Assembly: GCA_030592655.1 (NCBI GenBank)
Contig: JAUVIQ010000025.1
Coordinates: forward strand, 1 to 19,245
DNA from: Planctomycetales bacterium
GTDB taxonomy: Bacteria > Planctomycetota > Phycisphaerae > SM23-33
Reading direction: 5' to 3'
DNA: 19,245 bases
The translations under genes were made by a program, and so were the position numbers. The notes beneath the pieces were generated by a model. It was not told the origin of the DNA. It saw nothing but the letters and a program-made list of their open reading frames with translations, and ran no database searches. Position 1 is the first letter of the stretch, and each line of letters begins with the position of its first letter. This document shows positions 1-5,878 of the stretch, one piece after another.

Positions 1-236
1 ACGTCCTGTGCGGCATAGACCTCGGTCGTCAGTGCGGTTACGACGACAATATCCGGCCTGAATTGCTCCAGCGTTCCGGTCAGGTCGTCCTCGACGCGCA
101 TGTCGAGGATGCGGAGGTCGTGATGGTCGCCCGCGCTGGCGGCGACCATTTCCAGCGCCAGCGGTTCAGGCATCGCCGCAAGGCGAAAACCAATCAGCGA
201 TGACTGACATTCAGGTTGTACAAGTAATATGCGCAT
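1..236 (-). CDS. B12-binding domain protein, probably radical SAM (N-terminal part)
   Basis: Partial gene: the first 78 codons are present and the rest lies beyond the left edge. Reading from the ATG at 236, the protein starts MRILLVQPE and continues with GFRLAAMPEPLALEMVAA, an ILDMR segment, and FRPDIVVVTALTTEVYAAQ. This is the alternating beta/alpha pattern of a cobalamin-binding Rossmann domain as found at the N-terminus of B12-dependent radical SAM enzymes (BchE/HpnP/methyltransferase-like). The radical SAM cluster motif CxxxCxxC would lie outside the window, so that part of the call is inference and the substrate cannot be named. The gene begins 8 nt after the purC stop and probably shares its transcript. 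Only a weak GAAG precedes the start. Confidence 0.7.
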   Translation of the reverse strand, partial: MRILLVQPECQSSLIGFRLAAMPEPLALEMVAASAGDHHDLRILDMRVEDDLTGTLEQFRPDIVVVTALTTEVYAAQD

Positions 237-244
237 TTTTATCT

Positions 245-1138
245 TCAGGCCCAGGGGAAGGACTGTCCGGTCAGGATCGTATAGGCCTGGATGTATTTCT
301 GGCGGGTCTTCTGGACAATCTCCGTTGGTAAAACAGGCGCGGGCGGCCTGCGGTTGAATTTAGTCTTGTCGAGGTAGTCGCGGACGAATTGTTTGTCGAA
401 ACTTGACTGGTTCCGTCCCGGTTTGTATTCATCCGCAGGCCAGAAGCGGGACGAATCGGGTGTAAGAACCTCGTCAATGAGGATTAATTCGTCGTTTTCG
501 TCGTATCCCCACTCGAATTTTGTATCGGCGATAATCACGCCGTGTTCGGCGGCGTACTCGGCGGCGGTTGTGTACAGGGCGATTGATCGGTCTCGCAATT
601 CGGCCATGACGTCGGGACCGACCAGTTCACCGGCCTGTTCGATTGAAACGTTCTCATCGTGACCTGTCTCAGCCTTGGTTGCGGGTGTGAATATCGGTGC
701 GGGGAGTTTCTGGCACTGCTTCATCTCCGACGGTAATACGATCCCGCAGACGCTTTGGGTCTTCTGGTATTCAGCCCATCCGCTACCGGCAAGATACCCG
801 CGAACCACGCACTCGATCGGGACCGTCCTGCATCTTCTGCACAGCATGAATCGCCCGTCGAGTTCTTCGGTGCGGAAGTCGTCCGGAAGGTCTTTCAACG
901 CCGCCGAAACCAGGTGGTTGGGCTTTGCCTCGTTCAGCAGGTCGAACCAGAACAGACTGATCTGCGTGAGGACTCTTCCCTTGTCGGGGATTCCGTTCGG
1001 CATAATCACGTCATAGGCGCTTATCCGATCGGTGGTAACTATGACGAGGTTGTTTCCCAGGTCGTAGATGTCGCGCACCTTTCCGCTGTGCTTGGGTCGG
1101 CCCGGGACCGATGTCGTAAGTAAAGCAGTAGTTTTCAT
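245..1138 (-). CDS. purC: Phosphoribosylaminoimidazole-succinocarboxamide synthase (SAICAR synthetase)
   Basis: Cytoplasmic purine-biosynthesis enzyme that joins CAIR and aspartate using ATP to make SAICAR. The 297-residue protein is the long form of the family, similar in length to yeast Ade1. Visible motifs in order: the ATP-binding SGKVRDIYD near the N-terminus, DRISAYDVIMPNGIPDKG, the family signature VPIECVVRGYLAGSGW, TPATKAETGHDENVS, ADTKFEWG, and LIDEVLTPDSSRFWP followed by KPGRNQSSFDKQFVRDYL. I chose the ATG at 1138 (MKTTALLTTSVPG) because the family motif follows at the usual distance. An in-frame ATG at 1159 would add seven residues (MQVKDWH); neither start has a strong Shine-Dalgarno sequence. 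No other purine genes are in the window, so purC stands alone next to unrelated genes. Confidence 0.96.
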   Translation of the reverse strand: MKTTALLTTSVPGRPKHSGKVRDIYDLGNNLVIVTTDRISAYDVIMPNGIPDKGRVLTQISLFWFDLLNEAKPNHLVSAALKDLPDDFRTEELDGRFMLCRRCRTVPIECVVRGYLAGSGWAEYQKTQSVCGIVLPSEMKQCQKLPAPIFTPATKAETGHDENVSIEQAGELVGPDVMAELRDRSIALYTTAAEYAAEHGVIIADTKFEWGYDENDELILIDEVLTPDSSRFWPADEYKPGRNQSSFDKQFVRDYLDKTKFNRRPPAPVLPTEIVQKTRQKYIQAYTILTGQSFPWA

Positions 1139-1214
1139 ATGCCAATCTTTTACCTGCATGAGGCGTCAAAATCAAGCGAAACGTCAAGAACAGAGATTTT
1201 GATTCTTGCTGAAA

Positions 1215-1360
1215 GAAGAAGAAAAAGAAAGAAGAGGAATAGCGGGATTACGGGGATTACCGGATTACGGGGATTTTGATTTTGCTGAAAGAAACCGAAG
1301 AAAAAAATCCTCGCAATCCGGTAATCCCTGAAATCCCGCTATTCCTTTTTTTCTTCTTCT
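1215..1360. repeat. Inverted word-repeat hairpin (GGGATTAC family)
   Basis: Two facing arms, about 1215-1266 and 1315-1360, pair almost fully. Each contains a purine-rich GAAGAAGAAA stretch, the word AGGAATAGCGGGATT, and repeated GGATTAC units of 8-9 bp. The right arm touches the stop codon of the membrane-protein gene at 1361. In addition, about 21 bp (TTTTGATT..TTGCTGAAAGAA, differing by one base) occurs at 1197-1217 and again at 1274-1294, so the left arm is bracketed by a direct repeat. It could act as an mRNA 3'-end structure between the membrane-protein gene and purC. Confidence 0.85.
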
Positions 1361-2155
1361 TTATCTCACAATCAGATACGCAACCAGAAACCCCAGTTGC
1401 GTCATGAAATTCGTTGCCAGCAGGGTTTTTCGGGAGATTTCTCCCCGTTGTCGAACGATTAATGTCCCAGCGGCCAGGGCGGCGGCCACTGCCGCTGCCG
1501 GTGGAATAAAGTGCCTCCACGGAGACATGAAATTCAGAAGCAGCAGCGACCCTGCCAGCGGGACTGACAGACATGCTGCCGAGGCGATGGGGCTGACGGT
1601 TTCGGCGAAGTATTTTGCAGGCGGGTCGGTCCGATCGCCGGGGCGGTGAAACTGACCGAGCACCACCATGCTCCACGCTCCCCATACCGGCGCCAGCAGC
1701 AGCACCCGGCATATCGGGCGAGGCCAAAGCCAGGACCACTGCTGAGGCAACTGTGTCGGCCAATCGGGATTCGACTGGCGAAATGAGTAGTTGAGGATCG
1801 CATATACGCCGACAGCCAGCATCGTAAGTCCGATCCATCTGGCCGGGCGGGATTTGCCCGTTAGCGGCTCGATTAATGCTGCTGCCGATTGGCGGTAGAG
1901 AACGAAAACCATCACCAATCCGCACACCGCGGACGGGAATACCGCCCAGTGGTCCAGCAGGCTGCGCCAGAGTACCCACGTTACGTGATAGGTCGTGCTC
2001 CATATCCCCCCCAGGATAAGTCCGAACGCGATGTTCAGCAGCATCATCGCACAGGCCGGTTGGGAGAAACGCTTCGGGTCGGACTTTTGGACCCTTTGTT
2101 CCGATGCCGTCAGGAACAGCAACGACGAGATTATCCGTTTTGGGAATTTCACCAT
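1361..2155 (-). CDS. Polytopic membrane protein of unknown function
   Basis: I do not recognise this 264-residue protein. Hydrophobicity by eye gives about seven transmembrane segments, near residues 35-55, 68-88, 106-124, 148-168, 186-210, 213-234 and 244-263. A short basic N-terminus (KFPKR, then QRVQKSDPKR) would be cytoplasmic. A tryptophan-rich stretch around residues 122-145 (DWPTQLPQQWSWLWPRP) probably forms a loop or re-entrant element. No catalytic motif, ATP-binding site or transporter signature was seen. The ATG at 2155 lacks a good ribosome-binding site; an internal MM at residues 37-38 is an alternative start that would keep all seven helices. It starts 46 nt after the toxin gene, and its stop is followed at once by the inverted repeat before purC. 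Confidence 0.6.
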   Translation of the reverse strand: MVKFPKRIISSLLFLTASEQRVQKSDPKRFSQPACAMMLLNIAFGLILGGIWSTTYHVTWVLWRSLLDHWAVFPSAVCGLVMVFVLYRQSAAALIEPLTGKSRPARWIGLTMLAVGVYAILNYSFRQSNPDWPTQLPQQWSWLWPRPICRVLLLAPVWGAWSMVVLGQFHRPGDRTDPPAKYFAETVSPIASAACLSVPLAGSLLLLNFMSPWRHFIPPAAAVAAALAAGTLIVRQRGEISRKTLLATNFMTQLGFLVAYLIVR

Positions 2156-2201
2156 CGGTAGAAATTCAGCGTTTCAATATACGAATAACATTATCTATCA
2201 C

Positions 2202-2498
2202 CTATGCGACTTTTTGCTTTCGGATTCGTCCGGCTTTGTAAAGGATGATACCTCGGTCTGCGGTAAAGAGTCTGTTGGTGCGGATGTTGCTCTGCTTATG
2301 TAGTGTGCCGGTCTCGAAGTCAGGTTCGTCCAATTCTACCGAATACTCATCGCGTACATTCCGGCTTGTTATCTGACATAGGATAAGATCGTCGCCTTTC
2401 AGTTTTGCCAGAACCAGAGCCGGTCTTCGCTTTGATTGGGTCAGATCGGAAAACGGGAATGGAACTACGACGATGTCCCCTTTTACAAATCTTTCCAC
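2202..2498 (-). CDS. Type II toxin, PemK/MazF family endoribonuclease
   Basis: 98-residue protein with the family's N-terminal signature, VKGDIVVVPFPFSDLTQSKRRPALVLAK, followed by a short beta-rich body (LILCQITS) and SNIRTNRLFTADRGII near the C-terminus. MazF/PemK toxins are small SH3-like-barrel ribonucleases that cut mRNA at short sites when released from their antitoxin. The start is GTG at 2498, preceded at 5-6 nt by a near-perfect GAGGAGG. That ribosome-binding site lies within the Glu-rich last codons of the antitoxin, so the reading frames overlap by 16 nt and translation is coupled. RNase activity and target site are inferred from the family only. Confidence 0.88.
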   Translation of the reverse strand: MERFVKGDIVVVPFPFSDLTQSKRRPALVLAKLKGDDLILCQITSRNVRDEYSVELDEPDFETGTLHKQSNIRTNRLFTADRGIILYKAGRIRKQKVA

Positions 2499-2677
2499 GC
2501 TTCCTCCTCTTCGGGGCGAAGCCAGTCTTTTTTTAAAGACGATTCGCTCATCAGCGCGGAACCAAATTTTTCCTCGTCGGCCTTCATTTTCAGGAAACGC
2601 AGAAAGTCCGCTAATTCGTCGAGCAGGGCGTTGGGGATTCCTTCCACGTTTTTAATGATGAGTTCTTTTTGAGTCAT
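2483..2677 (-). CDS. Antitoxin of the MazF-type pair (DUF2281/VapB-like)
   Basis: 64-residue protein beginning MTQKELIIKNVEGIPN. The N-terminal half is strand-then-helix (LLDELADFLRFLKMK). The C-terminus SESSLKKDWLRPEEEEAWKDL matches the toxin-binding tail common in small antitoxins encoded upstream of PemK/MazF toxins (S-x-L-x-x-DW-L-x-PEE-E-AW-x-L). An upstream in-frame ATG at 2740 would add 21 residues, but a good sigma70-type promoter (-35 at 2743-2748, -10 at 2720-2725) falls inside that extension, so I use the ATG at 2677. It presumably neutralises the downstream toxin and represses its own promoter, as is usual in type II modules. It is not a canonical MazE by sequence. Confidence 0.8.
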   Translation of the reverse strand: MTQKELIIKNVEGIPNALLDELADFLRFLKMKADEEKFGSALMSESSLKKDWLRPEEEEAWKDL

Positions 2678-2719
2678 GGTAAGAATTCCAAGGCGAAAGA
2701 AACGCTTATTCTCACAAGC

Positions 2720-2748
2720 ATAGTAGTCGATTAACGCCATTTTTGCAA
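2720..2748 (-). promoter_or_regulatory. Sigma70-type promoter of the toxin-antitoxin pair
   Basis: On the minus strand TTGCAA (2748-2743) is followed by a 17-nt spacer and TACTAT (2725-2720). Transcription would start near 2713, about 36 nt ahead of the antitoxin ATG at 2677. This indicates the module is transcribed independently of the lipid A genes upstream. Confidence 0.6.
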
Positions 2749-2801
2749 TGATGTCGTAGTGAAAAATTTACCATCTCATTACGATTAAATTATCGGATGT
2801 G

Positions 2802-3851
2802 TCAGCCATCTTTCTGGATAATATCTGGTCCCTGGCGTTCGGAGGCGGTTCCGTCCCATCGGTGAGATTTGATTGAGTTTGTGATGGCGGATGCGCATCT
2901 AATGGCGGCCAGTCCTGCAGCGGCGGGTACGACCGGGTCGGCTCCGTTTGCGACGCAGTTATAGAAGGCTTCCGCCTGTTTGCGGAGCGGCTCGACGTCG
3001 TCGGATATTTTCAACTGCTCGACTTTGATGAGTTTGGTGTAATCGACCTTGCCAGCCAATTCGCCCAGGTTTTTCGCGTCCATCTGGCGGGCCATCTGGA
3101 TTAAATCCGTGTTCTCGCTCTTCTTGACGACGATTCCGACTTTCCTTCCGTAATCGACCGAGAGATACGCCTGTTCGGAGAATATCCTCATTTTCCGTTC
3201 GCTCTTTATGGCGAGTCGAGAAGCCGTCAGGTTGGCTACGCAACCATTCGAGAAGGTCAACCTCGCGTTGGCGATGTCTTCGGTTGCGCCGAGGACATTG
3301 ACGCCGACGGCTTCGACTTGTTCCGGTTCGTCGCCGGCCAGCATCAGCACCAGGTCGATGTCGTGGATCATCATATCGAGCACCACGCCGATGTCAGCCG
3401 AGCGGAACGTGAACGGACTGATACGGTGTGCCTCGATAAATTTCGGCGTTATTTCGAATCGGCGAATGGCTTCGACAGCGGGGTTGAAACGCTCGGTGTG
3501 CCCGACCTGGACGCTCGATCCGGTCTGTTCGGCCAGTTCGATGAGTTCCTCGGCAGCGGCTATATTATCGGCGATGGGTTTTTCGATAAGGACGGCCTTG
3601 CCGGCTACGACAAACGGTTTTGCAGCGGCAACGTGGTCGCAGGTAGGTGTGGCGACGACGACGGCATCGACGAGTTCGACGGCATCGGCGGCGCTGACGG
3701 CGGGGGTGTTGAATTTACCCGCGACGTTTTCGGCGACGGCGTCGTCGGTATCGACCACGCACGCAAGTTCAGTCTCCGTCATCTCGGATAAAACACGGCA
3801 GTGGAGTTTGCCCATGCGACCAAGACCGATTACTCCAACGCGAATACTCAT
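2802..3851 (-). CDS. Gfo/Idh/MocA-family NAD(P)-dependent oxidoreductase, possibly GnnA-like
   Basis: 349-residue protein with the family layout: Rossmann nucleotide-binding motif GVIGLGRMG (residues 6-14), the acidic residue in VVDTD that usually selects NAD, VVVATPT, the catalytic E-K-P (90-92), then the alpha/beta domain with GHTERFNPAV and the conserved LDMMIHDID (H163, D164). It directly follows the two LpxA-like genes. In Acidithiobacillus and some other bacteria an lpxA-linked member, GnnA, oxidises the GlcNAc 3-hydroxyl of UDP-GlcNAc so that GnnB can aminate it. That parallel makes a UDP-sugar role plausible, but no GnnB-type aminotransferase is in the window, so it stays inference. 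The ATG at 3851 has a good AAGGAG upstream. Confidence 0.85.
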   Translation of the reverse strand: MSIRVGVIGLGRMGKLHCRVLSEMTETELACVVDTDDAVAENVAGKFNTPAVSAADAVELVDAVVVATPTCDHVAAAKPFVVAGKAVLIEKPIADNIAAAEELIELAEQTGSSVQVGHTERFNPAVEAIRRFEITPKFIEAHRISPFTFRSADIGVVLDMMIHDIDLVLMLAGDEPEQVEAVGVNVLGATEDIANARLTFSNGCVANLTASRLAIKSERKMRIFSEQAYLSVDYGRKVGIVVKKSENTDLIQMARQMDAKNLGELAGKVDYTKLIKVEQLKISDDVEPLRKQAEAFYNCVANGADPVVPAAAGLAAIRCASAITNSIKSHRWDGTASERQGPDIIQKDG

Positions 3852-3875
3852 TTACCTTCGACTCCTTTCTGATGA

Positions 3876-3985
3876 ATGGGTGGCACGGTCAAGCGGAACG
3901 AAGTGGAGCTTGGCCGTGTTGAACGCCGCCACGGCCAAGCAAGTCGAGGTTATAAGACCTCGACTTGCTTGACCGTGCCACCCAT
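3876..3985. repeat. Nested inverted repeat between lpxA-like and oxidoreductase genes
   Basis: Outer arms 3876-3894 and 3967-3985 are a perfect 19-bp inverted repeat (ATGGGTGGCACGGTCAAGC and its complement). Inside are two more: 3908-3918 with 3930-3940 (GCTTGGCCGTG), and 3937-3950 with 3957-3970 (AAGCAAGTCGAGGT). The inner and outer arms share bases, so the RNA can adopt alternative cloverleaf-like folds. It ends 21 nt after the stop codon of the upstream gene. Unlike the other gaps, it is not made of 7-9 bp words, so it may be a MITE-like element. No protein is encoded here. Confidence 0.85.
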
Positions 3986-4006
3986 CATTTTTGATGTTAC
4001 AGACCA

Positions 4007-4852
4007 CTATGACGTTTTGAGAAAATCTTGCGCTTCCGGCGGCGTCTTGCCCCGGAAGCCCTCGCGGTAACGTCCGAATCGTCCGGCGAGGCTTCGCAGG
4101 CAGAAATCGCAGAGGATTTTGATCGGTTCCGACAGGTCAGGTCGCTCCAGAAGTTCCCGGACTTTGACGATTAGGGCCTGTTCATCCTCGAAAAGATATT
4201 GAATGGCGCGGCGGAGGTCGTCGGCTTCGGCGTCTGGGAAATCCGCGAGGGCCTGTTCGTGGACGCCCTTGACAGCGGGCGGCGAGGTGTAGTAACCCGA
4301 CGACGAGAAGAACACGAATGGCGGGACGTCGCGGACGACCGGGGTTCGCGCGCCGATCCGGCTGAAGCGCCCAATGGTTGTGAAGTGGTGGACTCCGACC
4401 ATTTCTCCCAGCACAGCCCCTGTCTCGACGCGGATGTGTCCCGCCAGGAGAACGGCTGGGCCAAGGTGCGTGCGGTCGTCAACGTAACAATCATGGGCGA
4501 CGTGCGAATCGACTTCGAGGACGTTGTCGCTGCCGATGCGGGTGAGGAATCCGCCTTCTTCGGTCCCGACATGTGCTGTAACGTTTGGGCCCAGGTGATT
4601 GCGGTCGCCGATAAGAAGGTACGTCGGTCGGCCATGGTATTTCAGGTCCTGCGGTACGACGCCGAGGACGCATCCGTCCTGGATAACGTTGTCGCTTCCG
4701 ATTCTCGTCCTGCCGGCGACTGTAACCCTGCATCCCAGCGATGTTCCGGGTCCGATGACCACCTCAGGCCCAATGACACAGCACGGACCCATGCGAACGT
4801 CCGGGGCAATATCAGCCCCGTCGGCAATTTCCTGTGTAACTGTCAGTTCCAC
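4007..4852 (-). CDS. lpxA: LpxA-like acyltransferase, paralog retaining the catalytic histidines
   Basis: 281-residue left-handed beta-helix protein (repeated IGxxxxIxxG hexapeptides) with a helical C-terminus from about residue 205. LpxA transfers a 3-hydroxyacyl chain from ACP to UDP-GlcNAc, the first step of lipid A synthesis. Against E. coli LpxA, as recalled, it keeps Q73, D74 and K76 (PQDLKY, here Q68, D69, K71), H99 (H94), H122 and catalytic H125 (SHVAHDC, H117 and H120), H144 (H139) and H160 (VHHF, H155). However, I-R-E is replaced by LGP, and the nucleotide-binding N198, E200, R204, R205 become A193, K195, E199, Q200. It starts with GTG at 4852. It follows a second LpxA-like gene with the opposite pattern, so partnership is suspected. 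Confidence 0.85.
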   Translation of the reverse strand: MELTVTQEIADGADIAPDVRMGPCCVIGPEVVIGPGTSLGCRVTVAGRTRIGSDNVIQDGCVLGVVPQDLKYHGRPTYLLIGDRNHLGPNVTAHVGTEEGGFLTRIGSDNVLEVDSHVAHDCYVDDRTHLGPAVLLAGHIRVETGAVLGEMVGVHHFTTIGRFSRIGARTPVVRDVPPFVFFSSSGYYTSPPAVKGVHEQALADFPDAEADDLRRAIQYLFEDEQALIVKVRELLERPDLSEPIKILCDFCLRSLAGRFGRYREGFRGKTPPEAQDFLKTS

Positions 4853-4873
4853 TTGTGGAATCTCAAAAATGGG

Positions 4874-4976
4874 CCGCAGAGGCGCAGAGAACGCAGAGGT
4901 GAAAAGATGTAAAAAACAAAAAACAGAAAAATTCTTTTAACTCTTTTCATCCTCTGCGTTCTCTGCGCCTCTGCGG
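4874..4976. repeat. Inverted word-repeat hairpin (CGCAGAGG family)
   Basis: Arms 4874-4899 and 4951-4976 are a perfect 26-bp inverted repeat, each made of three CGCAGAG-type words of 8-9 bp. Pairing continues a little inward through GTGAAAAG/CTTTTCAT with one slipped base. The loop is A-rich. On the minus strand the outer end is followed by a short T run (CCCATTTTT), so it could weaken transcription between the two LpxA-like genes. It starts 11 nt after the upstream stop codon at 4988. Confidence 0.9.
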
Positions 4977-4987
4977 CGGGTTTTTCT

Positions 4988-5773
4988 TTATTCGCTCGGT
5001 TGGAGTTTTTTTCCGGTTGGGTTTGCGGCGCTGTCTCTGAGCGACGCGATTAGTTCGGCTACGTGTTCATTGTCGAATTCCTGCTCTGCCCGGCTGAGTT
5101 GTTCATCGTTCGGGAAGTCGGATTGACCGTTAAAGATCACGCGAAATGCCTTCTTTAGAGTTTCAATCGCCTGGGTGTCGAATCCGCATCGGCGGAGGTT
5201 TTCCTTGTTGATGTTGCGGACGCGGAAGGGGAATCCCTGGACGATCGCGTACGGCGGTGCGTCGCGGTCGATTCCGGAGTATCCGGTGGTGAAGGTGTAT
5301 GCCCCGACGGTGGCGTATGGTTCGATACTGGTGAACCCGCTGGTCCGCACGTATTTTTCGATGCGAGCGTGATGGCCGATGCGTGTGAAATTGGCGAAGA
5401 TGCCCTCACCGGCAAGGTCCGCGTCGCTTCCGACGCAGCAGCCGACCATAAGGAAATTATTCTCGCCGAGCGTCGTTCCAGGCCCGTCGGCAGCGCCTGA
5501 TTCAATGATGACGTGCTCGCGGATGATGTTTCCCGGACCGATATTGCATATCCCGTCGGCCTGGTCGCCGCCGGCGGGGGAGCAACCGACGATGCAGCCC
5601 GGCAGCAGCCGGCAGGAGCGCCCGATCCGCGTTTTGCCCGTAACCGTTACGTTATTGTCGATGACGGTCCCAGCCTCGACGACCACGTCGGGGCCTATGA
5701 AGGTGAAAGGCCCGACCTGAACGTCGTCAGCCAGTCCGGCAGGATTCATAACTATCGCTTTGGGTGAAATCAT
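4988..5773 (-). CDS. lpxA: LpxA-like protein, paralog lacking the catalytic histidine
   Basis: 261-residue left-handed beta-helix protein, close to E. coli LpxA in length (262). It keeps the substrate side of the family: IREHV (R85, E86) and N-I-N-K-E-N-L-R-R-C-G-F, where E. coli N198, E200 and R204 align with N189, E191 and R195 without gaps. The catalytic side is lost: H122 and H125 become C113 and S116 (GCCVGSD), H160 becomes E151, H99 becomes E91, and Q73/D74/K76 become S65/P66/G68. Only H144 remains (H135). I chose the ATG at 5773 (MISPKAIV); an ATG at 5779 adds two residues. A longer frame back to 5866 would translate the CAATTG repeat and is rejected. It lies between lpxC-fabZ and the complementary paralog. 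Confidence 0.85.
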   Translation of the reverse strand: MISPKAIVMNPAGLADDVQVGPFTFIGPDVVVEAGTVIDNNVTVTGKTRIGRSCRLLPGCIVGCSPAGGDQADGICNIGPGNIIREHVIIESGAADGPGTTLGENNFLMVGCCVGSDADLAGEGIFANFTRIGHHARIEKYVRTSGFTSIEPYATVGAYTFTTGYSGIDRDAPPYAIVQGFPFRVRNINKENLRRCGFDTQAIETLKKAFRVIFNGQSDFPNDEQLSRAEQEFDNEHVAELIASLRDSAANPTGKKLQPSE

Positions 5774-5784
5774 AACCATTTTTG

Positions 5785-5874
5785 ATTGCCAATTTCCAAT
5801 TTCCAATTGCCAATTGAAAGGACGTTCGACAATGTTTCTTTTCAATTGGCAATTGACAATTGACAATTGGAAAT
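5785..5874. repeat. Inverted heptamer-repeat hairpin (CCAATTG family)
   Basis: The left tract (5785-5820) and right tract (5838-5874) are runs of 7-bp words of the type CCAATTK in opposite orientation. A 16-bp perfect pairing (TTTCAATTGGCAATTG at 5840 with its complement ending at 5819) forms the inner stem. The right tract begins a few bases after the lpxC-fabZ stop codon at 5879, and the left tract ends just before the start of the LpxA-like gene, so the structure may cover that gene's translation start. Confidence 0.88.
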
Positions 5875-5878
5875 ATCT

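Noticed and set aside
1257..2003. 248-codon open frame on the minus strand, overlapping the membrane protein
   Set aside because: It is an out-of-frame shadow of the gene at 1361-2155, with Arg/Ser/Gly-rich composition, and it runs through the word-repeat hairpin. The alternative frame has seven clear hydrophobic segments.
5780..5866. N-terminal extension of the LpxA-like protein at 4988-5773
   Set aside because: The extra residues (IVNCQLKRNIVERPFNWQ...) are a translation of the CAATTG repeat, while the LpxA family starts at MISPKAIV.
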